51,072 bases of DNA from CAYFVR01 sp046541515 (GTDB lineage Bacteria; Desulfobacterota; Desulfobacteria; Desulfobacterales; Desulfococcaceae): the NCBI GenBank assembly GCA_046541515.1, contig JBKHDD010000015.1, positions 1-51,072 on the forward strand, in the 5' to 3' direction. A program made the translations under genes and the position numbers. The notes under the pieces were generated by a model. That model searched no databases and was not told the origin of the DNA. It worked only from the letters and a program-made list of their open reading frames with translations. Of the stretch, positions 1 through 8,095 are shown piece after piece (position 1 is the first letter of the stretch; every line of letters starts with the position of its first letter).

Positions 1-86
1 AAGAGGAGTTTGACAAGGTGCTGAAGTGGATTCGTCTGCAGACGCCGGTCTTGGAGCGGGTCGGCTGCGCGGGGAATTCCCAGTAA
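1..86 (+). CDS. 3' end of an unidentified upstream gene (partial)
   Basis: Frame 3 is open from the window edge to a TAA at 84-86 and gives 27 residues ending in ERVGCAGNSQ. The composition (EEFDKVLKWIR at the start) looks like the amphipathic C-terminal end of a real protein rather than random sequence. It ends 60 bases before pckA, so the two could be co-transcribed. Too little is present to name a family. Confidence 0.5.
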   Translation, partial: EEFDKVLKWIRLQTPVLERVGCAGNSQ

Positions 87-146
87 ACCCAAAACGAACT
101 GGGCCGGGGCGTTCTCCGGTCCGCGGAAGGAACGGGGCAAGCGGGA

Positions 147-1796
147 ATGGATTTTCGCGCGGAACTGAGCCGGGTGGTGGCGAAACACCCCGGCGCAAAG
201 GCGAATGCGGGGCGAAGGGAGCTGATCGAGGACGTGGTGCGGCGCAAAGAGGCGCTGGTGGCCAAGGCCGGCTGTCTGGCCACCTGGACCCCGCCGGAAT
301 CCACCGGGCGCGCGCCGTTGGACACGTTGATCGTCCGGCGGCCCGAAAGCGAGGCCCACATCGACTGGGATTCGCCCAACAACCTGCCGGTGGACCCGAA
401 AACCTTCGACGATCTTTGGACCGACGCCCTGGCCGAATTGGCGTCGGCTCCCGAAATTTTCGTCACCGACCGAGTGGTGGGGGCCGATCCCGCCTACGCC
501 CTGCCGGTTCAGACGGTGACCGATCGCGCCCTCACGGCCCTGTTTACCGACAACATGTTTCGTCCGGTCCCCGAGGCCATCGGCGACAGCCGCTTTGCGC
601 TTCGGGGATTCACGCTGTTGGCGCTGCCTTGCCACAAAATCGACGCCGCGAAATACAAAGGCCGCCTTCGGGACCTGCCCGACGGCCGCACCAGCGACAT
701 CGCCATCGCCATGGATTTCGACCGGGGGGTGGGGTTGGTCTACGGCTCCGCCTACGGCGGCAGCGTGAAGAAGCTGCTCTTTACGGTGATGAACTACTAC
801 CTGCCGCTGGAGGGCGTTCTGCCCATCCACTGCTCCGCCAACGAAAACAAGGCGGGCGAGCTTAGCCTCTTTCTGGGCCTCTCCGGCACCGGCAAGACCA
901 CCCTTTCCGCCGATCCGGGCCGGGCGCTGCTGGGCGACGACGAACACGGCTGGAGCGAAAACGGCATCGCCAATTTCGAAAACGGCTGCTACGCCAAGCT
1001 CATCGACCTGGACCCGGACAAGGAGCCGGAAATTTATCACGCCGTCTTCCACGAAGCCGACTGGCGGGAACACGGGGCCATCGTGGAAAACGCGCTGATG
1101 TATCCCGAGGGCGTTTTCGACCTGTTCGACGACCGGCTCACGCTCAACAGCCGGGCCTCCTATCCGCTGGAGTTTCTCCGGAACATCAAGCCGTCCTCCA
1201 TGGGTCCCCATCCCAAGACCATCTTTTTCCTGACCGCCGACGCCAACGGGGTGCTGCCGCCCATCTCCCGGCTGAATCCGGCCCAGGCGATGTTCTGGTT
1301 TTTGATGGGCTACACCAGCAAGCTGGCCGGCACCGAAACCGGCGTGGTGGACCCGGTTTCCACCTTCTCCCGCTTCTTCGGCCAGCCCTTCATGCCCTGC
1401 CTGCCGCGCTACTACGCGGACCTGCTGGGCGAAAAGATGCGGACCCACGACACCCGGGTGTTTCTGGTCAACACCGGCTGGACCGGCGGTCCTTACGGCG
1501 AGGGCCATCGCATGGACATCGGCCAGACCCGGGCCTTGCTGGCCGCCGCGCTGGAAGGAAAGCTGGACGGCGTCGAATACCATGCCGACGACCGCTTTCA
1601 TGTCGAGGTACCGGCTTCCTGCCCTGGAGTTCCGGACGGAATTCTCGATCCCAAAGGCACTTGGGCGGACCCGAGCGAATACGAGGCCCGGGCCGACAAG
1701 CTGGCCCGGGATTTCTGCGACCATTTCGCCAAAACCTACGGCAACAAAGACCTGCCGTCCGAGGTGGTTGCCCAGCGACCGACGCCGAATCCCTGA
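147..1796 (+). CDS. pckA: Phosphoenolpyruvate carboxykinase (ATP)
   Basis: Converts oxaloacetate plus ATP to phosphoenolpyruvate, CO2 and ADP (EC 4.1.1.49), the entry step of gluconeogenesis or, in some anaerobes, an anaplerotic CO2-fixing step; cytoplasmic. The 549-residue length fits the ATP-dependent family. The P-loop GLSGTGKT is at about residues 244-251 and the metal/nucleotide motif LLGDDEHGW at 261-269; the conserved ENGCYAKLIDL stretch follows. The ATG at 147 has a GGAAGGA-type ribosome site at 125-131, rather far upstream. The gene stands alone in function, followed directly by a strong terminator, so it is probably the last gene of its unit. GTP-type enzymes have a different length and motif set, so the ATP assignment is firm. 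Confidence 0.96.
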   Translation: MDFRAELSRVVAKHPGAKANAGRRELIEDVVRRKEALVAKAGCLATWTPPESTGRAPLDTLIVRRPESEAHIDWDSPNNLPVDPKTFDDLWTDALAELASAPEIFVTDRVVGADPAYALPVQTVTDRALTALFTDNMFRPVPEAIGDSRFALRGFTLLALPCHKIDAAKYKGRLRDLPDGRTSDIAIAMDFDRGVGLVYGSAYGGSVKKLLFTVMNYYLPLEGVLPIHCSANENKAGELSLFLGLSGTGKTTLSADPGRALLGDDEHGWSENGIANFENGCYAKLIDLDPDKEPEIYHAVFHEADWREHGAIVENALMYPEGVFDLFDDRLTLNSRASYPLEFLRNIKPSSMGPHPKTIFFLTADANGVLPPISRLNPAQAMFWFLMGYTSKLAGTETGVVDPVSTFSRFFGQPFMPCLPRYYADLLGEKMRTHDTRVFLVNTGWTGGPYGEGHRMDIGQTRALLAAALEGKLDGVEYHADDRFHVEVPASCPGVPDGILDPKGTWADPSEYEARADKLARDFCDHFAKTYGNKDLPSEVVAQRPTPNP

Positions 1797-1820
1797 TTCG
1801 GTTTTTCTCCCTGGGCCTTC

Positions 1821-1850
1821 AAAGCCGGGCGAATCGCCCGGCTTTCCTTT
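1821..1850 (+). terminator. Rho-independent terminator of pckA
   Basis: AAAGCCGGGCGA (1821-1832) and TCGCCCGGCTTT (1834-1845) form a perfect 12-bp inverted repeat, closing with a GAATC-like loop, and the stem ends in TTT followed by CCTTTT. It lies 25 bases after the pckA stop. Confidence 0.85.
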
Positions 1851-1935
1851 TGGGATTCTTGGCCCGGCAAGCGCCAATTGATTTGAATGTCGCATCCCCT
1901 TGGATGTTGTTTGGCGCGGGTTTCCATTTCTGGAA

Positions 1936-1966
1936 GAGAAGCGGTTGACGGCCGCTTCTCCGCTTT
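1936..1966 (+). promoter_or_regulatory. Hairpin with T-run in the leader of the AmpG-like gene
   Basis: GAGAAGCGG (1936-1944) pairs with CCGCTTCTC (1952-1960), a 9-bp stem with a 7-base loop, followed by CGCTTTTTC. The shape is that of an intrinsic terminator. It lies about 60 bases before the chosen permease start, so it could be a second pckA terminator or an attenuator of the permease. Confidence 0.5.
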
Positions 1967-2024
1967 TTCGGCCGCCAGTTGCCGGCCGTCGCGGCGCGAC
2001 CCGTCGCGCCGGAGAGGAAACGTC

Positions 2025-3272
2025 TTGACCCGAAACTCGTCCCCGCCGCTATGGCGTATCGTGTTCAGCCCGCGAATGCTGGTGACGCTGGTGATGGGCT
2101 TTTCCTGCGGCCTGCCGCTGCTGCTCACCATGACGGTGCTCCAGGCGTGGATGACCGAGGCCGGGGTCGATCTGACCGCAATCGGGGCCATGGCGCTGGT
2201 GGGGATGCCGTACACCGTCAAATTTCTCTGGGCGCCTTTTTTGGACCGGTACACGCTGCCCTTTCTCGGCCGGCGGCGGGGCTGGCTGTTGATGGCCCAA
2301 TTGGGATTGGCGCTGGCCATCGCGGGGCTGGGGCAGAGCGATCCCGCGAACCATCCGTGGCTGCTGGCCCTGGCCGCGTTCGCGGTGACTTTTTTTTCCG
2401 CCACCCAGGACATCCTGGTGGACGCCTATCGGCGGGAAGACCTGACCGACGAGGAGCTGGGGCTGGGCGCTTCGCTCTACATCAACGGCTATCGGGTGGG
2501 CATGTTGCTGGCCTCCGGCGGCGGGCTGATCCTGGCCGACCACCTGCCCTTCTCTCAAGTCTATCTGATCATGGCCGCCTGCATGGTTCCCGGCATTCTG
2601 ACCACTCTGCTGGCCCGGGAGCCCGAGGCCAGCGAAGGCCGTCCCCGGACCCTCCGATCGGCGGTGATCGAGCCCTTGACCGAGTATTTCCGTCGGACCA
2701 ACGCCCTCTGGATTCTGGCCTTCATTTTGTTCTACAAAATCGGCGACACCATGGCCATGGCCATGACCACGCCCTTTTATCTGGACATCGGGTTTACCAA
2801 GACCGAGGTGGGCGCGGTGGTCAAGCTGTTCGGCTTCTGGGCCACCGTGTGCGGCGGATTGTTGGGCGGGGTGATGATGCTGCGGCTGGGCATCAATCGT
2901 TCGCTCTGGGTTTTCGGCTTTTTGCAAATGGTTTCCACCTTTTGCTTTGCGTTGCTGGCCCGGATCGGCCCCAGCGTGGCCGGGTTGAGCGGGGTGGTGG
3001 CCTTCGAAAACCTCAGCGGCGGCATGGGAACTGCCGCCTACGCCGCCTTCATGGCCAGCATCACCGACAAGCGCTTCACCGCCACCCAATACGCCTTGCT
3101 CAGCAGCCTCATGGGCGTTCCCCGGGTGCTGGCCGCGGCCCCCACCGGAAAGCTGGCCGAAATCATGGGATGGCCGGCGTTTTTCATTTTCTGCGGCCTC
3201 ATGGCCATTCCGGGGATGTTGCTGCTGTTGCGGTTCGCCCCGCTCCGTTCCCGACGGGCGGATTCGCGTTGA
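2025..3272 (+). CDS. ampG: AmpG-like major facilitator permease (muropeptide transporter family)
   Basis: An inner-membrane permease of the AmpG branch of the major facilitator superfamily; AmpG imports anhydro-muropeptides for cell-wall recycling. The protein begins with the family's SPRM...GFSCGLPLLLT segment, then LVGMPYTVKFLWAPFLDRY, a GRRRGW loop and TQDILVDAYR, and shows about twelve hydrophobic segments over 415 residues. I chose the TTG at 2025 because GGAGAGG (2011-2017) lies 7 bases upstream; an in-frame ATG at 1887 would add an atypical Arg/Ser-rich 46-residue leader that overlaps a hairpin. No beta-lactamase or lytic enzyme gene is adjacent, so the substrate is inferred from family alone. 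Confidence 0.85.
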   Translation: MTRNSSPPLWRIVFSPRMLVTLVMGFSCGLPLLLTMTVLQAWMTEAGVDLTAIGAMALVGMPYTVKFLWAPFLDRYTLPFLGRRRGWLLMAQLGLALAIAGLGQSDPANHPWLLALAAFAVTFFSATQDILVDAYRREDLTDEELGLGASLYINGYRVGMLLASGGGLILADHLPFSQVYLIMAACMVPGILTTLLAREPEASEGRPRTLRSAVIEPLTEYFRRTNALWILAFILFYKIGDTMAMAMTTPFYLDIGFTKTEVGAVVKLFGFWATVCGGLLGGVMMLRLGINRSLWVFGFLQMVSTFCFALLARIGPSVAGLSGVVAFENLSGGMGTAAYAAFMASITDKRFTATQYALLSSLMGVPRVLAAAPTGKLAEIMGWPAFFIFCGLMAIPGMLLLLRFAPLRSRRADSR

Positions 3273-3377
3273 CACCCGGAACCCCATGACTAGCTTCAAG
3301 GGTTGCGCCAAAATTTTGCCGCCCTGGTTTCGGCTTGGTTCGGGATAAAACCTTTGGTCCCTTTTTTTCATTCGCGC

Positions 3378-3486
3378 CGTGTTTTTTCATCCGCGCCGCG
3401 AATACCGCTTCACCAAGTTGGCGGCGTCCTACTCTCCCACGCGGTCTCCCGTGTTTTTTCATCCGCGCCGCGAATACCGCTTCACC
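3378..3486. repeat. Direct repeat, two 37-bp copies with 72-bp period
   Basis: An identical 37-base unit beginning CGTGTTTTTTCATCCGCG and ending ATACCGCTTCACC occurs at 3378-3414 and 3450-3486. The 35 bases between them are the 5S rRNA fragment, so the period is 72 bases. A shorter, mutated relative of the unit's first half precedes copy 1. Exact identity of the copies suggests a recent duplication. Confidence 0.9.
3415..3450 (-). pseudogene. 3'-terminal fragment of a 5S rRNA gene
   Basis: Read on the minus strand the segment contains GGGAGACCGCGTGGGAGAG followed by TAGGACGCCGCCAACTT. This matches the conserved last third of bacterial 5S rRNA (loop E/helix IV, the GGGAGAGTAGG signature and the 3' strand of helix I). 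The rest of the 5S gene is missing: upstream on the minus strand the sequence switches directly into the repeat unit. It is a remnant, not a functional rRNA gene. Confidence 0.75.
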
Positions 3487-3516
3487 GGCCGGATAATTTT
3501 AAAATTCATTCGTGAA

Positions 3517-5289
3517 ATGGAAACACCGATTCAAGCGAATATCTCTTTAGCCCCGGAATCCAGTCGTCCACTTTCGGTTCAGGACCGGATTCAAGCCCTG
3601 CGAGACCGTCGGCGAGAGCTGATGGCCATGCCGGCCGAAGACGCCCTGGCGGCCATTTTGGAGGAACGCCAGCCCGTGCCGCTGGTCCATGCCTTCCCCG
3701 CGGAGGATTTTTACCTGCTGGTCCAGGAAATCGGTCCCGACGACGCCCTGGAGCTGCTGGGCATGGCATCCAACCGGCAGTGGGAGTTTATTCTGGACGC
3801 CGAAGCCTGGGACGGCGACCGGATCGATTTGGGCGGCCTGACCCGCTGGCTGAACCGGTTCCTCCAGGCCGCGCCGGACCGTCTGGTCCGCTGGGCGGGC
3901 GAGGAGAAGACGGAGCTCCTTGAATATTATTTTTACCGGAACGTGGACATCGCCATCCGGGAAGAGGATCACGACGCGTCCGACTTCCCGGACGATTTTT
4001 TCAGCGACGACCAGGTTTTTTTTCTCCGGCTTCGTCCCGACGTTTTCGGCCTGGAAGCCGAAGGCGAGGATTCGGAAGCCGACGTCGCGGACAAGGACGA
4101 GCGGGACGCCTTTTTGGCCGATTTTCTGCGGCGGCTGTCGCGGGAGGATCACGTCCGATACCAGAGCATGTTGCTGGAGGCGGCCAGTATTTTGCCGGCG
4201 GAGATGGAGGAGGAGCTGTACCGCCGCCGGAACGTCCGCCGGGCCGAGCGGGGTTTCGCGCCGCTGGAAGAGGCGGTGGGCGTTTACCAGGGGCTGACGG
4301 CCGACGCCCTGGAGGCGCGATATCCCAAGGTGTTGCGGCCTCCCGAGGGCGCGCCGCCCGCGGCCCCGGTCGGGGGCTTGGACGGCGACGACCCGTTTTC
4401 CCGCGCGCTTTCTCTGCCGGACCTGTCCGACGTGATCGAACCTCTCCAGTCGGAATTCGCCGGCCTTTGCAACCATTTGATCGTGGCCGACCGGCTGACG
4501 GTGCGGGACCGGGAAACCCTCCGGGAAGTGGCGCGGAAGGCGGCCGGATACATTTCCATCGGCCTGGAGGTGACTTCCGGCGAAATTTCCCCCGCAAAGG
4601 CGGCCTCTGCCGTTCGGCGGCACGCCCTGGTCGACCTGTTCCGGGTCGGCTACGGCGAGGCCGCCGCTTTGAAGAGCCGGGCCCAGCGGTGGAGCGCCGA
4701 AAGCTGGGCCGCGCTGCGAGGACTTCCGCTGACGTTTTGGGGGGAAGATTGGCTGGGCGTGCTGGGCGGCCTCCTTTTGCCGAGACCCCGGTATTACGAC
4801 GACGCCCGGGCGGGAGAACGATATCGGGAGTTTTCTTCACTGGCTGAAATCCGGCGCACCGCCGATCGGCTGGAGCATATTGTCCGGGCCGATCGGCTGC
4901 TGGATCTCGCCGATCCGCTGGATCGGGCCGAAACGCAGGCGGTCGCCGAAGCCGAGGGGCGGATCATTTGGGAGACCGTGTTGCTGAATGGGTGGGCCCG
5001 AAACCGGCTGGACTTGCCGGGAACGCTTTCGCCGATCCCGCTTTCCACCTTTCGTCCCTTTTTCCACGCGTTGTGGACGGACGATTTGGAAGGCGGGCGC
5101 CTTTCTCCGGATGTCCGGTCCGACTTGGTGGAATTTTTGGCCGCCGAAACCCGGCTGGAGACGGCGGAGCTGCTGGAATGGGGCGGAGCGGTGGTGGACG
5201 CGCTGGTCGCCTTTCTGGAAAGCGAGCTGGGGCGGGTGTCCGTCCGGGAGCTTGATCCCCGCTTTGTTTTGCCGTTCCGGCTTTCTTGA
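3517..5289 (+). CDS. DUF6178 family protein
   Basis: A 590-residue soluble protein without signal peptide or membrane segment. It resembles the DUF6178 family known mainly from Desulfobacterota: an N-terminal half with the helical pattern LVHAFPAEDFYLLVQEIGPD and DALELLGMA, tryptophans in RQWEFILDAEAWDGD, an acidic middle, and a C-terminal helical part. Function is unknown. I take the ATG at 3517 (METPIQ); upstream in-frame codons would translate the repeat and the antisense 5S remnant and are not credible. The ribosome site is weak. The next gene's presumed -35 element overlaps its stop codon, so the two may be separately transcribed. Confidence 0.75.
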   Translation: METPIQANISLAPESSRPLSVQDRIQALRDRRRELMAMPAEDALAAILEERQPVPLVHAFPAEDFYLLVQEIGPDDALELLGMASNRQWEFILDAEAWDGDRIDLGGLTRWLNRFLQAAPDRLVRWAGEEKTELLEYYFYRNVDIAIREEDHDASDFPDDFFSDDQVFFLRLRPDVFGLEAEGEDSEADVADKDERDAFLADFLRRLSREDHVRYQSMLLEAASILPAEMEEELYRRRNVRRAERGFAPLEEAVGVYQGLTADALEARYPKVLRPPEGAPPAAPVGGLDGDDPFSRALSLPDLSDVIEPLQSEFAGLCNHLIVADRLTVRDRETLREVARKAAGYISIGLEVTSGEISPAKAASAVRRHALVDLFRVGYGEAAALKSRAQRWSAESWAALRGLPLTFWGEDWLGVLGGLLLPRPRYYDDARAGERYREFSSLAEIRRTADRLEHIVRADRLLDLADPLDRAETQAVAEAEGRIIWETVLLNGWARNRLDLPGTLSPIPLSTFRPFFHALWTDDLEGGRLSPDVRSDLVEFLAAETRLETAELLEWGGAVVDALVAFLESELGRVSVRELDPRFVLPFRLS

Positions 5290-5314
5290 CATTTCCGACC
5301 GGAACCTTTAATCA
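5286..5314 (+). promoter_or_regulatory. Candidate sigma-70 promoter for the FmdB-like gene
   Basis: TTGACA at 5286-5291 overlaps the previous stop codon; 17 bases later TAATCA (5309-5314) is a mediocre -10. The -35 is perfect, the -10 is not, so this is tentative. Confidence 0.35.
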
Positions 5315-5354
5315 AATCCAAATTTGGCCCGCACGGGCAATAAGGGAGTGTTTC

Positions 5355-5597
5355 ATGCCGATATACGAATTTCGTTGCCTCCAGTGCAACGATTGCTTTG
5401 AAGTGCTGGTGACCCGCACCGAAGACGAAGTGGACATGGCCTGCCCCAAATGCAAATCCGAGGATTTCGAGCGGGTCATGAGCTGCACCAATTTTCAGAT
5501 GGGCGCCGGCGGCGGCGGCTCGCCCGTCAAAACCGAAAATCGAACCTGTTCCAGTGGCTCCTGCACGACCTGGGAGGTGGGCGGCCACGCCAAGTAA
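5355..5597 (+). CDS. FmdB-type zinc ribbon protein
   Basis: An 80-residue protein opening with the hallmark MPIYEFRCLQCNDCFEVL of the FmdB regulatory/zinc-ribbon family, with C9/C12 and a second CPKC pair about 20 residues later that would bind one zinc ion. A Gly-rich stretch and a CSSGSC tail follow. FmdB proteins were named from a formamidase operon but their role is unclear. GGGAG at 5344-5348 precedes the ATG. A second paralogue sits in the haem operon at 38062-38295. Confidence 0.88.
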   Translation: MPIYEFRCLQCNDCFEVLVTRTEDEVDMACPKCKSEDFERVMSCTNFQMGAGGGGSPVKTENRTCSSGSCTTWEVGGHAK

Positions 5598-5687
5598 GCC
5601 TTCTTTGTGGTTTCCAGGAATCGCCGCGCGCCAACCGACTCGACCGGGGCGCCGGCGGCTCCGTCTTCCGCCGTTCCGAGGTGCGCC

Positions 5688-6617
5688 ATGACCGACCCCG
5701 CCTATCTGGAAACCGCCCGAACGGGCGCGCTGAAACCGAAAATCGAAGCCGCCCGGGCCCTGTTGGAATCCTGCGAACTGTGCCCCCGCCGTTGCGCCGT
5801 CAATCGCCTGGAAGACGAAACCGGCGTCTGCCGGACCGGCCGCGAAGCGTGGGTGGCCAGTGCCGGACCTCACTTTGGGGAGGAATCTCCGCTGGTGGGA
5901 GAGGGCGGTTCCGGGACCATTTTTTTCACTCACTGCAACCTGAACTGCGTCTTCTGCCAGAATTACGACATCAGCCAGGAAGGGGGCGGTCGGCCGGTGA
6001 CGGCGGAGCGGCTTGCAGATGTGATGTTGGGGCTTCAGGAACAGGGTTGCGTCAACATCAATTTCGTTACGCCGTCCCATGTGGTTCCCCAAATCCTCTC
6101 CGCCCTGGAAATCGCCGCCGATCGGGGCCTCGCTCTTCCGCTGGTCTATAATTCCGGCGGATACGACCGGGTGGAAACCCTTGCGCTTCTGGAGGGCGTT
6201 TTCGACATCTACATGCCCGATTTCAAATTTTGGGGGTCGGATTTCGCGGCGAAGGTCTGCCAGGCCCCGGATTATCCGGAGGTGGCCCGCAATGCGCTGA
6301 TCGAAATGCATCGCCAGGTGGGCGATCTGGAAATCGGCCCCGACGGCCTGGCCTGCGGGGGATTGCTGATTCGCCATCTGGTGATGCCCCGCGGTTTGGC
6401 CGGGACCGCGCAAATCATGGCCTTCATCGCGGAACGGCTTTCCCCCGAAACCTACGTGAACGTCATGCCCCAGTATCGTCCCCGCGGCCGTGCCGACGAT
6501 GTGGCGGGCCTGGAGAATTATCTTTCCCGGGACGAGTACGAATCGGCGCTGGAGGCGGCCCGGGCCGCCGGGCTCGTCCGGCTCGATCCGCCCCGGCGGC
6601 CGTTTTTGGCGACCTGA
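5688..6617 (+). CDS. Radical SAM protein, PflX-like (COG1313 type)
   Basis: A 309-residue radical SAM enzyme. C83, C87 and C90 in THCNLNCVFCQNY form the CxxxCxxC [4Fe-4S]-SAM site. It is preceded by the Cys-rich N-terminal module CELCPRRCAVN...GVCR typical of the PflX/COG1313 group related to pyruvate formate-lyase activases. The target is unknown; no glycyl radical enzyme is nearby. GAGGTG at 5678-5683 sets the ATG at 5688; a GTG at 5607 would add a low-complexity leader. The phosphatase gene begins 3 bases after the stop, so the two are very likely co-transcribed. Confidence 0.87.
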   Translation: MTDPAYLETARTGALKPKIEAARALLESCELCPRRCAVNRLEDETGVCRTGREAWVASAGPHFGEESPLVGEGGSGTIFFTHCNLNCVFCQNYDISQEGGGRPVTAERLADVMLGLQEQGCVNINFVTPSHVVPQILSALEIAADRGLALPLVYNSGGYDRVETLALLEGVFDIYMPDFKFWGSDFAAKVCQAPDYPEVARNALIEMHRQVGDLEIGPDGLACGGLLIRHLVMPRGLAGTAQIMAFIAERLSPETYVNVMPQYRPRGRADDVAGLENYLSRDEYESALEAARAAGLVRLDPPRRPFLAT

Positions 6618-6620
6618 TCC

Positions 6621-7256
6621 ATGGGCGACATCTACGCCGTCGGGGACGTGCACGGCTGCCACGAAAAACTGGTGACCCTGATCGACCGGCTGGAAATTGA
6701 TTTTCGGCGGGACCAGCTGATTTTTTTGGGGGATTACATCGACCGCGGGGATTCGGCCTTCGACGTGGTGGACTATCTGCTGGAACTCAAGGCCCGCCAT
6801 CCGGAGATCATTTTTCTGCGGGGGAACCATGAGGCCATGTTCGACGGGTTCCTCTCGGGGAAGGACCGGTACGCCTACCTGGTCAACGGCGGCCAGCAGA
6901 CCCTGGAGAGCTACCTGAAGCAGGGGCCGGGGGCCAAGGACCCGCCCATTCCGCCCCGCCATCGCCGGTTTTTCGAGGGGCTTTCCCTGTATTACGAGAC
7001 GGACGAATTCATTTTCGTCCACGCCGGTTTGCGACCCGGCGTGCCGCTGGAAAAGCAGAAACCCGAAGACATGCTCTGGATTCGGGAAAAGTTCATCCGG
7101 TCCAATTATGATTTCGGAAAGCGGGTGGTGTTCGGGCATACGCCGTTCACCGAACCTTTGGTCCAAAAAAACAAAATCGGCATCGACACGGGAGCGGTAT
7201 ACGGAAACAAGCTTACCTGCGTCCGTTTGCCGGCCCTGGAATTCATTCAGGTCTGA
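6621..7256 (+). CDS. Metallophosphoesterase, serine/threonine phosphatase type
   Basis: A 211-residue calcineurin-like phosphoesterase with the full metal-binding set: GDVHG (8-12), GDYIDRG (37-43), RGNHE (67-71), a later VHAG and FGHTPF. This is the PPP/PrpA/ApaH-like pattern that hydrolyses phosphoprotein or dinucleotide phosphates with two metal ions; the precise substrate cannot be read from sequence. Cytoplasmic. It follows the radical SAM gene by 3 bases, indicating translational coupling. Confidence 0.88.
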   Translation: MGDIYAVGDVHGCHEKLVTLIDRLEIDFRRDQLIFLGDYIDRGDSAFDVVDYLLELKARHPEIIFLRGNHEAMFDGFLSGKDRYAYLVNGGQQTLESYLKQGPGAKDPPIPPRHRRFFEGLSLYYETDEFIFVHAGLRPGVPLEKQKPEDMLWIREKFIRSNYDFGKRVVFGHTPFTEPLVQKNKIGIDTGAVYGNKLTCVRLPALEFIQV

Positions 7257-7292
7257 ATCCTTGCCGTTTCCGGTTTTTCGGAGGCGGACGGC

Positions 7293-7321
7293 TTGATTCC
7301 GACCGCCGAATCCGCTATGTA
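7293..7321 (+). promoter_or_regulatory. Candidate sigma-70 promoter of the SH3b gene
   Basis: TTGATT (7293-7298), a 17-base spacer and TATGTA (7316-7321), 33 bases before the SH3b start codon. Confidence 0.5.
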
Positions 7322-7353
7322 ACGCTCCGCCGACGGGAGGAGAAAGACGATTC

Positions 7354-7788
7354 ATGGCAACGCGAAGCCTTGGCTGGGTCCTGGCGTTTCTTTTGCTTTT
7401 TTCCATTCCCGCGCTGGCGGAGCGGCTCAGCGTTTCCGTGCCCATGGCCAATATTCGCTCCGGTCCCGGCACCACATACAAAGTTTTGTGGCGGGTGGAA
7501 CGAAACCACCCCCTGAAGGTGATCAGAACCAGCGGGGAGTGGATTTATTTTTCCGACTTCGAGGGGGACCGGGGCTGGATTCACCAGGATATCGTCTCGG
7601 AGACGGACGCGGTCATCGTGACCCGGGACAAGGTGAACGTTCGGAGCGGCCCGGGAACGGAGCATGACATCGCCTTCACCGTGGCCCGGGGGGTTCCCTT
7701 TCAGGTCTTGGAGCGCAAGGGGCAGTGGCTCCACGTCCGTCACGCCGACGGGGAAACGGGCTGGATTCACGGCATGCTGGTCTGGTAG
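7354..7788 (+). CDS. Exported protein with two bacterial SH3 domains
   Basis: A 144-residue protein with a Sec signal peptide (hydrophobic core LGWVLAFLLLFSIPALA, cleavage after ALA near residue 22) and two SH3b repeats, each carrying the NIRSGPGT / NVRSGPGT signature and a closing GWIH. SH3b domains commonly bind peptidoglycan peptides, so a periplasmic cell-wall role is likely. There is no catalytic domain. A strong GGGAGGAGAAAG site precedes the ATG. It is the only gene of its unit, with a terminator about 160 bases downstream. Confidence 0.85.
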   Translation: MATRSLGWVLAFLLLFSIPALAERLSVSVPMANIRSGPGTTYKVLWRVERNHPLKVIRTSGEWIYFSDFEGDRGWIHQDIVSETDAVIVTRDKVNVRSGPGTEHDIAFTVARGVPFQVLERKGQWLHVRHADGETGWIHGMLVW

Positions 7789-7920
7789 GAAGCGTTTTTT
7801 CCTCGGCGGATCACTGGTCTTTCCCGGAAATTGGGAGAGGACGAGGCGCCGCCCAACCAGCCATTGAGAATCCGCCTTGGCGGCGGTCTGTACTTCTCCG
7901 ATCTGGCTGGAAGGCGAAGG

Positions 7921-7934
7921 GGGCGAAAACGCCC
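7921..7934 (+). other. Small hairpin in the 7.8-8.1 kb spacer
   Basis: GGGCG-AAAA-CGCCC, 5-bp stem with a tetraloop, just before the strong terminator. The roughly 300-base spacer 7789-8095 otherwise shows CCGCCTTGGCGG and CGATTTAATCG palindromic pieces but no gene. Confidence 0.35.
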
Positions 7935-7949
7935 GACGCGGATTTTTGG

Positions 7950-7976
7950 CCGCCCGGATGCCGGGCGGTTCCTTTT
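7950..7976 (+). terminator. Rho-independent terminator after the SH3b gene
   Basis: CCGCCCGG (7950-7957) and CCGGGCGG (7961-7968) form a perfect 8-bp stem with an ATG loop, followed by TTCCTTTTT. Confidence 0.75.
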
Positions 7977-8095
7977 TGGGGAAAAATAACGATTTAATCG
8001 GGCGTCCGGAGGCCGTCAAAGGCGTTGGGACGCGAAACGGGGATTCGGGGGGGCCGCAAAACCGGCCGATTCCGGAATCGGAGAGATGGAGAATC

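Larger units (their letters stand above)
3273..3516. other. Gene-free spacer holding a tandem repeat and an rRNA fragment
   Basis: No credible coding frame. It holds the 72-base-period repeat and 5S fragment listed separately, plus a further degenerate repeat end (TTTTTTCATTCGCGCCG, about 3363-3379). The run GATAATTTTAAAATTC (3492-3507) just before the next gene is AT-rich and could hold a -10 element, but no matching -35 is visible. Confidence 0.6.

Noticed and set aside
3378..3486. Possible CRISPR array
   Set aside because: Only two repeat copies, and the spacer is a 5S rRNA fragment rather than a unique spacer; no cas genes in the window.
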